Positions 21,726-30,903 of a stretch of 64,000 nt of DNA are shown here, one piece after another (the stretch's first letter is position 1; every line of letters starts with the position of its first letter). The DNA is from Candidatus Phosphoribacter hodrii (GTDB lineage: Bacteria; Actinomycetota; Actinomycetes; Actinomycetales; Dermatophilaceae): the NCBI GenBank assembly GCA_016707175.1, contig JADJIB010000002.1, forward strand, positions 620,001-684,000, given 5' to 3'. Made by a program: the position numbers and the translations under genes. The notes beneath the pieces were generated by a model. That model saw only the letters and a list, made by a program, of their open reading frames with translations, was not told where the DNA came from and did no database searches.

Positions 21726-24284
21726 TCAGCGCTGGACGGCGCCGAACCGGGCCGCAGCAGCAGCGACCGCCGCGTCGCGGAACCGGCTGACCTCGTCGGT
21801 CGTCAGGGTCCGATCAGGGGCGCGGAAGGCCAGGCGGAAAGCCATCGACTTCTTGTCGGCCCCGACCTGCTCGCCGCGATAGACGTCGAAGAGGATCACC
21901 GACTCGAGGAACTCGCCGGCCGCCTCACGCAGCACCGACTCCAACTCGCCCGCGGCCACCGACTCGGCCACGGTGAGCGCGACGTCGGTCAACGCCACCG
22001 GCTGGGTCGAGAAGGCGCGCAGCCGGGTCGGCTCCTCGCTGGCTGCGGTGAGCACTTCAACGGAGATCTCCGCCGCACACGTGCGGGCCGGCAGCCCCAG
22101 GCGACCGAGCACCTTGGGGTGCAGCTCACCGGCATACCCGAGCAGGGTGCCGTCGGCGAGGGCGACCTTCGCGCATCGTCCAGGGTGCCAGGGCGCGAGG
22201 TCGGCCGCGGTCACCTCGACAGGGACCGAGAGCGCACCGGCCACGGCGCGAACGGCGTCGATCGCGTCGGTCCAGTCGGCCGCGCGGCCGGGGCCCCACC
22301 ACCCTGCCCGATCGGCGTCACCGGACAGGACGACCGCGACATGCCGAGGCTGCGGCGGCACGGCCGCATCGATGGACGCGATGGTCTCGTCGTCAGGCCG
22401 CTCCAGGACGCCAGGCACCGGAGCGGTGTTCGATGAACCCGGCAGTGGCCGCGTCACCATGCCCAGCTCGAAGAGCGCGACATCTCGCTGCCCACGAGAG
22501 ACGTTGCGGCGCAACGAATCCAGCAGCGTGTCGAGGACCGAAGTCCGCATCAGTGGCGCTTGGTCGGACAGCGGGTTGGCCAGGCGGACGGCGTTACGGC
22601 GGGGGTCGTCGGGAGTCATCCCGAGCACGTCCGCGAAGTCCGCCGCGACGAACGGATAGCTGAGCACCTCGGTGAAGCCCCGCCCGACCAGCGCGTTGGC
22701 CACGATCCGCCGGACCACCTGGGCGTGCGTCAGCCCGCGGCCGTCGCTCGGAGTCGGCAAAACCGACGGGATCCGGTCGTAGCCGTCGACGCGAGCAACC
22801 TCCTCGGCGTAGTCCGGGCCATCGCTGAGGTCCGGCCGCCACGACGGGGGCGTGACGAAGACGACCTCCGTGGGGGCCACCCCCGGGTCCTCGACGGTGC
22901 AGCCCAAGTCGGTGAGGATCTGCACGACGCGGGCGCGGGAGTAGTCGACCCCCACCAACCGCCCGGGCAGGGTGACATCCAAGGGGTATGCCGTGCGCGG
23001 ACTTGTCGTGTCGACATCGGTCACGCCCGGGTCGGCCGTGCCACCGCCGAACTCAACGAGCAGGTCGACGGCCAACTGCGCTGCGTCGTCAGCGACCCGC
23101 GGATCGACGCCCCGCTCGAACCGCTTGGAGGCCTCGCTGACCAGCCGGTGCCGACGCGAGGTGCGCGCGATCGTCACCGGGTCGAAGTGGGCGGCCTCGA
23201 TGAGGATGTTCGTCGTCGTCGCCGTAACCTCGCTGGTGGCCCCGCCCATGACGCCGGCCAGAGCCAGCGGGACCTGACCGCCATCGGTGATGAGCAGGTC
23301 TTCCGTCGAGCACTCCCGCTCGACGTCATCGAGGGTGGTGAGCCGCTCCCCCACCCGCGCGCGGCGGACGGTGATCGACCCCGACAGGGCGTCCAGGTCG
23401 AAGGCATGCAGGGGCTGCCCGACGAGGAGCATGACGTAGTTGGTGACGTCGACCGCCAACGAGATCGGCCGCATCCCGGCCTGGGTGAGCCGGGTCCGCA
23501 TCCACGCCGGTGAGGACGCTGACGGGTCGATGCCCCGCACGATCCGGGCGACGTAGCGGTCACATCCGGGTGCGCCGTCGATGGGTGCCGCGTCGGTGAG
23601 GTGCACGGCATACCCGTCGAGGTTGGCCGGCGGGTTGGTGGGGACGACACCCGGGTCGCGGAAGGCGCCCGCGGGGCTGCCCTGCGAGTGCCAGTATTCG
23701 CGGGCGATGCCGCGCATCGAGAAGCAATAGCCCCGGTCGGGCGTGATGTTGAGCTCGAGAACCTGCTCACCCAGCCCGAGGAGCGCCAGAGCGTCATCCC
23801 CCGGCGTCAGGCCTGCCGCCACCGACTCACCGAGGTAGTCGGTCAGCACGATGATCCCCGAGTGGTCCTCGCCGAGGCCCAACTCATCCTCGGCGCAGAT
23901 CATCCCGTTGGAGACCCGGCCATAGGTCTTGCGCGCCGAGATGGCGAACCCGCCAGGCAGGACGGCGCCGGGCAGCACCACCACGACGAGGTCACCGACC
24001 TCGAAGTTCGTTGCACCGCAAACGATCTCCTGCGGGATGCCATCGGTGACGCGCTGCCCGTGGTTGCCCACATCGACCGTGCAGAACCGGATCGGCTTGC
24101 CGTTCTTCTGGATCTGCTCGTCGAAGGTCAGCACGCGCCCGACGACCAACGGGCCCGAGATGTCGCCGCCGTGCAGCGCCTCCTCCTCGAGACCGACCGA
24201 GACGAACGACGCGGCGACCTCTGCGCCGCGGGCACCGGGTGCGAGATCGACGAGCTCGCCGAGCCAGGACAGGGGAACCCTCAT
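21726..24284 (-). CDS. pheT: Phenylalanyl-tRNA synthetase beta subunit
   Basis: 852 residues, full length. The N-terminal EMAP-like tRNA-binding domain (residues about 40-160: VVGRVLTFDEQ, EIVCGATNFEVGD) is followed by the B3/B4 editing domain, B5 (LVGVDYSRARVVQILTDLGC), a catalytic-like core and the C-terminal anticodon-binding FDX-ACB domain (PVALTDVALTVAESVAAGEL). It forms an alpha2-beta2 enzyme with PheS, whose stop is one base before this ATG. Confidence 0.95.
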   Translation of the reverse strand: MRVPLSWLGELVDLAPGARGAEVAASFVSVGLEEEALHGGDISGPLVVGRVLTFDEQIQKNGKPIRFCTVDVGNHGQRVTDGIPQEIVCGATNFEVGDLVVVVLPGAVLPGGFAISARKTYGRVSNGMICAEDELGLGEDHSGIIVLTDYLGESVAAGLTPGDDALALLGLGEQVLELNITPDRGYCFSMRGIAREYWHSQGSPAGAFRDPGVVPTNPPANLDGYAVHLTDAAPIDGAPGCDRYVARIVRGIDPSASSPAWMRTRLTQAGMRPISLAVDVTNYVMLLVGQPLHAFDLDALSGSITVRRARVGERLTTLDDVERECSTEDLLITDGGQVPLALAGVMGGATSEVTATTTNILIEAAHFDPVTIARTSRRHRLVSEASKRFERGVDPRVADDAAQLAVDLLVEFGGGTADPGVTDVDTTSPRTAYPLDVTLPGRLVGVDYSRARVVQILTDLGCTVEDPGVAPTEVVFVTPPSWRPDLSDGPDYAEEVARVDGYDRIPSVLPTPSDGRGLTHAQVVRRIVANALVGRGFTEVLSYPFVAADFADVLGMTPDDPRRNAVRLANPLSDQAPLMRTSVLDTLLDSLRRNVSRGQRDVALFELGMVTRPLPGSSNTAPVPGVLERPDDETIASIDAAVPPQPRHVAVVLSGDADRAGWWGPGRAADWTDAIDAVRAVAGALSVPVEVTAADLAPWHPGRCAKVALADGTLLGYAGELHPKVLGRLGLPARTCAAEISVEVLTAASEEPTRLRAFSTQPVALTDVALTVAESVAAGELESVLREAAGEFLESVILFDVYRGEQVGADKKSMAFRLAFRAPDRTLTTDEVSRFRDAAVAAAAARFGAVQR

Positions 24285-24285
24285 G

Positions 24286-25373
24286 TCACACCGCCATCCC
24301 GAACTGACCGGAGAATCGCACGTCGCCCTCGACCATGTCCCGCATGTCGCTCACGCCGTTGCGCAGTTGCAGGGCGCGCTCGATGCCGAAGCCGAACGCG
24401 AAGCCCGTATAGACATCGGGGTCGATCCCGCACGCCGCGAACACCTTGCGGTTGACCATCCCCGACCCGCCGAGCTCGATCCAGCCCGTCCCTCCGCAGA
24501 GGCGACACGCGTCGTCGGCCCCACGGCATACGAAGCACTGGAAGTCGGTCTCCATGGAAGGTTCGGTGAACGGGAAGTAGGACGCGCGCACGCGCGTCTT
24601 GACGTCGCCGAACATGGCCCGGACGAAGTGGTCGATGGCCCCGCGCAGGTGCGCCATCGTCAGGCCCTTGTCGACCGCCAGCAACTCGATCTGGTGGAAG
24701 ACCGGCGTGTGCGTCGCGTCGAGGTCGTCGGTCCGGAACACCTTGCCCGGCGCGACGACATAGATCGGGGGCTTGCGGGTGAGCATGCTGCGGATCTGGA
24801 TCGGCGAGGTCTGGGTGCGCAGCACCAGCCCGCCGTCGGGCGGGTCGACGAAGAAGGTGTCTTGCATCTGGCGGGCCGGGTGGTCCTTGCCGAGGTTGAG
24901 CGCGTCGAAGTTCATCCACTCCGACTCCAGCTCGGGGCCTTCGGCGACCTCCCAGCCCATGCCGATGAAGATGTCGGCCAGCCGCTCCTGGGTGAGCTCG
25001 ATCGGGTGGCGCGCACCCAGCGGCCGCCGCGCGGTCGGCATGGTGACGTCGACGCGCTCCTCCACGAGATCCGCTCGTCGCGCACCGCCTGCAGGGCCTC
25101 CTCGCGCGAGGTGTATGCCGCGCGCACGGCGTCGAGCGCGGCGCCCACCAACTTGCCGGCCTCCGCCTTGGCGGCCGGCGGAAGGGCACCGATCTCGCGG
25201 CGGGCCGCGGCGATGGCGCCCTTGTCGACGTGAGCGAGCCGGGCGGCCTTAGGAGCATCGAGGTCGCCAGCAGCGGCGAACGCCTCGCGGGCTGCATCGA
25301 GGCCGGGCCGCAGGCTCAGAGCGGCGGAGCAGGCCGAGCGGAGCAGGTCGAGCGGAGCAGTTGGTCCTGACAT
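24286..25373 (-). CDS. pheS: Phenylalanyl-tRNA synthetase alpha subunit, broken by a single-base shift
   Basis: From ATG 25373 the N-terminal coiled-coil reads in one frame up to REEALQAVRDERI (near 25070). The rest (VEERVDVTMPTARRPLGARHP to the end) reads in another frame. Adding one base near 25,065-25,072 (ATCTC to ATCCTC) restores the family sequence DERI-L-VEERVDVTMP and a 362-residue protein. Class II motifs are intact: FRTDDLDATHTPVFHQIELL and GFAFGFGIERALQLRNG. The gene is essential, so an assembly error is more likely than a true pseudogene. Confidence 0.9.
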
Positions 25374-25490
25374 CACGTTCCACATTCCGGGCTGGTCGCG
25401 GCGTTCGGGTTCGGCGCCCGAGTCTAGGCCGCGCGAGGTGGCCTCGACATCGAGTTCATGGCCTGGACCGTCCCACGGGGCGGGAACCGC

Positions 25491-26645
25491 TCAGCCGACG
25501 CTCAGTGCCGCAGCTTCGGACAACGCGAGGGCGGGGTCACCGGCGGGGATGCTGAACGTGAAGACTGCCCCTCCAACCGGGCCGTTGGTGGCTCGGACCC
25601 GCCCGCCGTGGGCCTCGACCAGCGCCTTGACGATATAGAGCCCCAGGCCGGTGTTGCGCTGGCCCGGCCCGTGCCAGAACCGCGTGAAGATGACCGCTCG
25701 GAGTCGCTCCGGGATGCCTTGTCCCTCATCGGCGACGGAGACGATGCACGCAGGGCGAGCGTCGCCGTCGGCGCCGTCGACCATGTCAACCGTCCCGCTG
25801 GTCACCCGCACCCGGATCTGCCCGGCGCCGTGGGTCAGGGCGTTGTCGACGAGGTTGATCAAGATCTGGTCGATCCGGTCGGGATCGGCCCAGCAGTCCG
25901 GGATGGGGCGGTTGACCTCGACCTCGATGCGGCTCTCCGGGATGCCGAGGCCCGTGAGCCTGCGCAGATGCCGGGCGATGAGGGGATCCAGGAAGATCTC
26001 CCGTCGCCGCACCTGCATCCGGCCCGCTTCGATCCGCGAGACATCCAACAGATCGGACACCAGCCGGGTCACCCGGTCGGCATCAGCCTCGATGGTCTCG
26101 ATGATGAGCCGTTTCTGCTCATCGGTGAATCGGTCCCAACGACGCAACAGCGTCGAGGAGAAGCCCTTGACCGAGGTGAGCGGTGAGCGCAACTCGTGGG
26201 CGAGGGTGGAGATGAGCGCTGCGTGGTCGCGCTCGGCGCGCTGGCGGGCGAGGGCATCGCGCAAGGCGACGACGACTCGTTCGACCGGTTGGCGCGGCTC
26301 GGGCCGCAGGTAACGTGCCGTGGCGAGCACCTCGACCCCTGAGCCGGTCCACAGCAGCTTCTCCCGGTGGCCCTTGACGGTGTGCAACTGTCGCCAGGGA
26401 TTGGCGACGTCCCACCACAGCCGCCCCTCAGAGTCCCAGAGCGGCACGGCCTCCTCGATGGACAGGCCCAAGGACCCGCTGATCGGCGACTGGAGGATCT
26501 CCTCGGCCCGCCGGTTGACGAACACGAGCCGGCGCGAATCGTCCAGCACCAGGAGGCCATCGGGAATCGTCGACGAGATGGCCCGAACCACGTCTGCGGG
26601 AGTTTGGTGAACGCCCGCAAGCGCCACCCCATCCGCGACGTTCAT
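25491..26645 (-). CDS. PAS-domain sensor histidine kinase (orphan)
   Basis: 384 residues without membrane segments. A PAS domain at about 20-80 (ISSTIPDGLLVLDDSRRLVF) is followed by a HisKA helix with the phospho-acceptor in TLAHELRSPLTSVKG. The ATPase domain has N box NLVDNALTHG, G1 DEGQGIPERL and G2 NTGLGLYIVKAL. No response regulator is adjacent; the partner is unknown. Orphan kinases at this place between an rRNA methyltransferase gene and pheS are common in actinobacteria (from memory of gene order). Confidence 0.88.
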   Translation of the reverse strand: MNVADGVALAGVHQTPADVVRAISSTIPDGLLVLDDSRRLVFVNRRAEEILQSPISGSLGLSIEEAVPLWDSEGRLWWDVANPWRQLHTVKGHREKLLWTGSGVEVLATARYLRPEPRQPVERVVVALRDALARQRAERDHAALISTLAHELRSPLTSVKGFSSTLLRRWDRFTDEQKRLIIETIEADADRVTRLVSDLLDVSRIEAGRMQVRRREIFLDPLIARHLRRLTGLGIPESRIEVEVNRPIPDCWADPDRIDQILINLVDNALTHGAGQIRVRVTSGTVDMVDGADGDARPACIVSVADEGQGIPERLRAVIFTRFWHGPGQRNTGLGLYIVKALVEAHGGRVRATNGPVGGAVFTFSIPAGDPALALSEAAALSVG

Positions 26646-26740
26646 GTCGTCAGATTAGTCATCGCCGCAGTCAACCGCGACGATCCTGCTCAAGATTGAT
26701 CCGTGATGTGATCCATGGCGCGGACGCGCAGCCCCGCGGG

Positions 26741-27538
26741 TCACCCTGCTGGATGTTGCGCCAACGCCGAGGCATAAAGGCAGACGGTGGCCGCCATCGC
26801 CAGATTGAGCGACTCGGCATGACCGAAGATCGGCACCCGGACGACCTCGTCGCAGGCCTCGCGCAGCGGCTGCGGCAGCCCCCAGGCCTCGTTCCCCATC
26901 ACCCAGGCGTGGGGCCGGGTCAGGTCGACCTCGGGCAGGAGGCGGGTTCCGGCTCCGTCGGCGGCCAGCCGGGTGATCCCCGCCCCGGCCAACTCGGCGA
27001 GGATCTGCGGGACCGGCAGACCGGTGACCACGGGCACGTGGAAGAGCGACCCGGCGGTTGACCGGACCACCTTGGGGCTGAAGACGTCGACGCTCGCCTC
27101 GCTGACGATGACAGCGTCGGCTCCCGCGGCATCGGCTCCGCGCAGCACGGTCCCCGCGTTGCCGGGATCGCGGACATGGGCCAGGACGACGAGCAGCCGG
27201 GGACGGCGCGCGAGGACGTCCGCGAGGGTGGAGGTGAGCACGCGGCATACCGCGAGCAGCCCCTGCGGCGCGTCGGTGTCGGACATCGCGGCGAGGACCT
27301 CGGGGGTGCACTCGTGCACGTGGACGCCCGCTGCGGTGGCCGCGTCGACGATCTCGGTATGCCGCTCCCCCGCCTCCGCCGTGACGTAGAGGTCGCGGAT
27401 CGCCTCGGGCCGGAACCGGACCGCCTCGCGGACCGACTGCGGCCCCTCGGCGACGAACAACCCCGCCCGCTCACGCGCTGAGCGCCGGGACAGCGCCGCG
27501 ACCGACCGCACCCGATCGGCTCGGGGATTGGTCAGCAC
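26741..27538 (-). CDS. SpoU-type rRNA 2'-O-methyltransferase
   Basis: 265 residues, GTG start. The N-terminal substrate-binding part (residues 15-95, FVAEGPQSVREAV) precedes a SPOUT knot. The knot motifs are VRDPGNAGTVLRGADAAGAD (motif 1, Asn and Arg), HAWVMGNEAWGL (motif 2) and SLNLAMAATVCLY (motif 3). It uses SAM to methylate a ribose, most likely in 23S rRNA. It is a TrmH/RlmB-type protein; the exact target is not visible. It follows rplT by 60 bases. Confidence 0.9.
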   Translation of the reverse strand: MLTNPRADRVRSVAALSRRSARERAGLFVAEGPQSVREAVRFRPEAIRDLYVTAEAGERHTEIVDAATAAGVHVHECTPEVLAAMSDTDAPQGLLAVCRVLTSTLADVLARRPRLLVVLAHVRDPGNAGTVLRGADAAGADAVIVSEASVDVFSPKVVRSTAGSLFHVPVVTGLPVPQILAELAGAGITRLAADGAGTRLLPEVDLTRPHAWVMGNEAWGLPQPLREACDEVVRVPIFGHAESLNLAMAATVCLYASALAQHPAG

Positions 27539-27598
27539 GCGGGTGTCCCGGCGCTCAGCGTCATGCGGTGAGTGTCGTGCAGCGGTATGCCGTGTGGC

Positions 27599-27985
27599 TC
27601 AGGCTGCGTCGCCGGCGGACGTGCCCTGCGCGGGCACCGCCTTGCGAGCCAACTCGACCAGCGCGGTGAAAGCCGCGGCGTCGTTGACGGCGAGGTCGGC
27701 GAGGATCTTGCGGTCGACCTCAACCTCGGCTGCCTTGAGACCCTGCATGAACCGGTTGTAGGTCATGCCGTTGGCGCGGGCCGCGGCGTTGATCCGCTGG
27801 ATCCACAGGCGACGGCAGTCGCCCTTCTTGGCCCGGCGGCCGCGATAGGCGTAACCGAGCGAGTGGAGCATCTGCTCCTTGGCCTTGCGGTAGAGCCGCG
27901 AGCGCTGCCCGCGGTAGCCGCTGGCGCGCTCGAGGACGACCCGGCGCTTCTTCTGGGCGTTGACTGCCCGCTTCACGCGTGCCAC
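27599..27985 (-). CDS. rplT: Ribosomal protein L20
   Basis: 128 residues. The family core RVKRAVNAQKKRRVVLERAS, RGQRSRLYRKAKEQMLHSL and RLWIQRINAAARANGMTYN is intact. It binds 23S rRNA domain II early in assembly. It is last in the infC-rpmI-rplT transcript, 31 bases after rpmI. Confidence 0.97.
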   Translation of the reverse strand: MARVKRAVNAQKKRRVVLERASGYRGQRSRLYRKAKEQMLHSLGYAYRGRRAKKGDCRRLWIQRINAAARANGMTYNRFMQGLKAAEVEVDRKILADLAVNDAAAFTALVELARKAVPAQGTSAGDAA

Positions 27986-28016
27986 GTGAGTTCTCCTTTA
28001 CGTGAGTGGGTCGGGC

Positions 28017-28211
28017 TCAGCGGCCGAGAAGCCGCTTGGCCTTCTTGGCGTCGGGGGCGGACAGCTCGAGGTCACCGGCGAGCGAGCGCATCTCCTTGCT
28101 CGACTTCACCTCGAGGCGGTGACGGCCGCCGGCCTGCTCGCGCATGATCTTGCCGGTGCCGGTCACGCGGAAGCGCTTCTTGGCCCCGCTGTGGGTCTTC
28201 ATCTTCGGCAT
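28017..28211 (-). CDS. rpmI: Ribosomal protein L35
   Basis: 64 residues, standard length. MPKMKTHSGAKKRFRVTGTG is the family start, and the C-terminus ends in AKKAKRLLGR. It is the middle gene of infC-rpmI-rplT. Confidence 0.97.
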   Translation of the reverse strand: MPKMKTHSGAKKRFRVTGTGKIMREQAGGRHRLEVKSSKEMRSLAGDLELSAPDAKKAKRLLGR

Positions 28212-28289
28212 GGCTGCCGATCTCCTTCGTGTCAGGTCCCGCTCGACGTCGGTCGGACGGGGTCAGATGTGGTCTGGGTGCGGGCTGGG

Positions 28290-29327
28290 TCAGCCCGACG
28301 TGGGACGGGGCCCCGGTCGCGGCGCCGGCGTGGGCCGGGCCGTGCTCGATCGTGGGGCGGCCGCCTTGGTGGCAGTCGGTCGCGGAGCCGCCGGGCGCGG
28401 AGCGCTGGGGCGGGGGACGGCCGGCTTGGGGGTCGCAGAGCCGGGGGTGGCGGGGGCTGCCGCTGCCGGGGTGGCCGCGGCGGCAGGCGCCGGGGCGGGA
28501 ACCGCGCGGGCTGCCCTCTTAACCGGAGCCGGCGCGGCCGGCGCCTCGGCCGGCTCGGGAGCGATCTCGTCGACCGCGTCGTCGACCGACTCGGCGATGT
28601 CATCAGCGGTGGCCGCCGCAGCGTCCGGCACCACGGCGTGCGCGGCTGCTGCCTCGGCTGCCTCGGCCGCTTCCGCAGCCTCGATCGCCTCTGCCGCTTC
28701 GGCCATCTCGGCCAACTCGACCTGGGCTTCCAGGGACAGCGAGTCGTCCGACGGGTTCTCGGCGAGGTCGAAGTGCTCGTCCGCCGATGCGTCCCCGGCA
28801 GCGTGCCCCGACCCGGCCGATCGAGCCTGAGCCGACGGCGAGTGCGACTCGCGCGCCCGACGGGCTTCAGCCTTGGCCTCGGCCTTCTTCTTGGTCGGGC
28901 CGATGACCATGATCATGTTGCGCCCGTCCTGCTTGGGCGCGGACTCGACGAAACCGAGCTCCGAAATGTCCTCGGCGAGCTTCTGCAGCAGCCGGAAACC
29001 CAGCTCCGGGCGCGACTGTTCGCGACCTCGGAACATGATCGTCACCTTGACCTTGTCGCCGCCCTTGAGGAAGCGCTCGACGTGGCCCTTCTTGGTGCCG
29101 TAGTCATGCGGGTCGATCTTCGGTCGGAGCTTGATCTCCTTGATGACCGTGTTGACCTGGTTCTTGCGCGCTTCCCTGGCCTTGAGGGCGGCTTCGTACT
29201 TGTACTTACCGAAGTCCATGAGCTTGGCCACCGGGGGACGCGCCATGGGCGCGACTTCGACGAGGTCGAGATCGGCCTCGGCAGCCAGGCGCAGGGCGTC
29301 CTCGACGCCGGGGCTTCTCTTGCACAC
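28290..29327 (-). CDS. infC: Translation initiation factor IF-3, N-terminus missing, long Ala/Pro/Glu tail
   Basis: The intact part starts at EDALRLAAEADLDLVEVAP and includes PPVAKLMDFGKYKYE, KLRPKIDPHDYGTKKGHVER and VTIMFRGREQSRPELGFRLL, the two IF-3 domains. About 25 expected N-terminal residues (the RIN..IRV.EVRLVG segment) are in none of the three frames upstream; the formal GTG start at 29327 gives unrelated residues. After residue 165 a 180-residue tail rich in A, E and P follows (EAAEAAEAAEA, PAPAPAAAATPAAA), common in actinobacterial IF-3 but unusually long. Missing sequence in the assembly is likely. Confidence 0.85.
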   Translation of the reverse strand: MCKRSPGVEDALRLAAEADLDLVEVAPMARPPVAKLMDFGKYKYEAALKAREARKNQVNTVIKEIKLRPKIDPHDYGTKKGHVERFLKGGDKVKVTIMFRGREQSRPELGFRLLQKLAEDISELGFVESAPKQDGRNMIMVIGPTKKKAEAKAEARRARESHSPSAQARSAGSGHAAGDASADEHFDLAENPSDDSLSLEAQVELAEMAEAAEAIEAAEAAEAAEAAAAHAVVPDAAAATADDIAESVDDAVDEIAPEPAEAPAAPAPVKRAARAVPAPAPAAAATPAAAAPATPGSATPKPAVPRPSAPRPAAPRPTATKAAAPRSSTARPTPAPRPGPRPTSG

Positions 29328-29483
29328 CGCGCCCTCTGCTCCCTGGAAGGGGTGCGTCGGACGCGGCTGGTCAGTTCCCTAGATTACCAGGTGAGGGCCA
29401 CTCGCCCAGCCAGTCCACTCGGGGACGGCGCGGGTATGCCGTGTCCGCGCCGGTTCGCGTCACAACGTCAACGGCTCTTCGCC

Positions 29484-30810
29484 TCAGGTCCTCAGGTGGA
29501 ATGTCACTGACTTCGCGCCGGTCGGGGCAGTGGTCACGCTGTGCCGGTAGGCCGGGTCGTGGATGCGCCGATGGTGCCAGCCGCACAGCGGGACTGCCTT
29601 GGCCAGGTCGGTGCGGCCACCTGCATGCCACGGATCTTCGTGGTGCAACTCGCTCCAGGCGTAAGGCCGGTCGCACCCATCGGCGGCGCACTCGCTCGGC
29701 AGATGGTGGCCAGAGCGACGCGTTGGGCTTCGGTGAAGAACCGATCAGCTCGGCCCAGGTCCAGCGGAAGCGACGGGCCGCCCAGCACTGCGGGAGCAAA
29801 CCGGCGTTGCACGCGATCCGACGAGCCTGGCCAGCGGAGAGGGTGAGGCCGGTGTCGACGCCGCTGGCCTGCGGCTGGGAGTTGACCAGATCGGCCAGTC
29901 GCTGGGCATCGAGCGTGACGACCACGGTCGCCGCGACCTTGCCGGTCAGCCGGTCGGTCGGAAGGTGCTCAATGAGCTCGGTGAACGCCTGGCCGTAACG
30001 CTGGGCCCAGTCGATCGCGAGGTCATCCGAGCGCGCCGCGGCCGGTCGACTCTCGCGCCACCGACGCGGAGACGCCAACTGCTGGATGGTCTTGCGCAGG
30101 ATCTGACCGGCGAAGGCCGGCACCGTGAAATGCCCGCTCATCGTCCCGTCGAGGTTCATGAAGGGTGAGCCGCGCTCGCTCGAAAGCTCGAGACTCCTCG
30201 GTCCGCAGGACCACATCCTCATGCGCGGCAACCTCCGCGTCGGCCCGACCTGCGAAGGTCAGCGCTCGGCGAGCCGTGCGGCGCAAGCGCGCCGGATCGA
30301 CCCGTCGAGCCTGCTCGACCAGAGCGGCCTCCACCCGCAGGCGCTCCGCCACGTCGAGCGACGCCGGCAACTGACGGCTCGTCGAGGCGATGACCGCCGC
30401 GTGTTCGGGTGAGAGATGTCCGGCCGATAACGCAGCACTCGTCAGGGACAGTCCCTCGCTAGGGCCAGCCCCGCCTGGGACAGCCCCATGCAGGGCCGCG
30501 GCCAGCGCCACCTGAGCAGCGGCAGCGCTCCCCGACGAATGCGTCTGGGCCGCCAACCAGGCGCCGGTGCCCGAGTGACCGGAGCCCCGCGACACCTCGG
30601 CCCGATCGGCAGCGGCGACCAGCTTGAGCTTGATGGCCTGCAGGCGCCGGATAGCGGTCGACTTCGGTGACGCTGGACGCGGCATACCTGACGTCGACCC
30701 CGGCCCCGACCCTCGGCGAACCGATCCAGCAGCCCCTGCAGACCAGCAACCGCGGCCAACGCGACGATGCCGACGGGCGGCAGGGTCGGGGTGGCGACGG
30801 TCGTGGTCAT
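29484..30810 (-). pseudogene. DUF222/HNH endonuclease (13E12 repeat family), broken by several frameshifts
   Basis: Reading from ATG 30810, pieces of one DUF222-HNH protein appear in turn in different frames. They are TLPPVGIVALAAVAGLQGLL; AIRRLQAIKLKLVAAADRAE to HEDVVLRTEE; GSPFMNLDGTMSGHFTVPAF to LVNSQPQASG; LPLDLGRADRFFTEAQRVAL; and the HNH part CAADGCDRPYAWSELHHEDP with LCGWHHRRIHDP, ending at 29484. Shifts lie near 30,700, 30,195, 29,787 and 29,697. The HNH histidines and zinc cysteines survive. Family genes occur in many copies in actinobacteria and in mycobacteria form REP13E12 elements. It may be decayed or the sequence may contain errors. Confidence 0.8.
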
Positions 30811-30817
30811 AGGTCCG

Positions 30818-30846
30818 ATTCTAGTCGAACACACGTCCTATGGCAA
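30818..30846 (-). promoter_or_regulatory. Promoter of the DUF222/HNH gene with a degenerate SOS box
   Basis: TTGCCA (30846-30841), 17-base spacer, TAGAAT (30823-30818), 7 bases before the ATG, so the mRNA would be leaderless. In the spacer TCGAACACACGTCCTA (30825-30840, plus strand) resembles the actinobacterial LexA box TCGAAC-N4-GTTCGA, with a perfect left half and a poor right half. Confidence 0.6.
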
Positions 30847-30903
30847 GTAATTTCGGACCGATAAAGCGTTGCGCGACAGCCTTTTTCGGCAGAATCGGGC
30901 GGC

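Noticed and set aside
28002..29510. A 502-codon plus-strand frame opposite infC
   Set aside because: It is the complement of the Ala/Pro-rich IF-3 tail; the G/R-rich translation has no family features.
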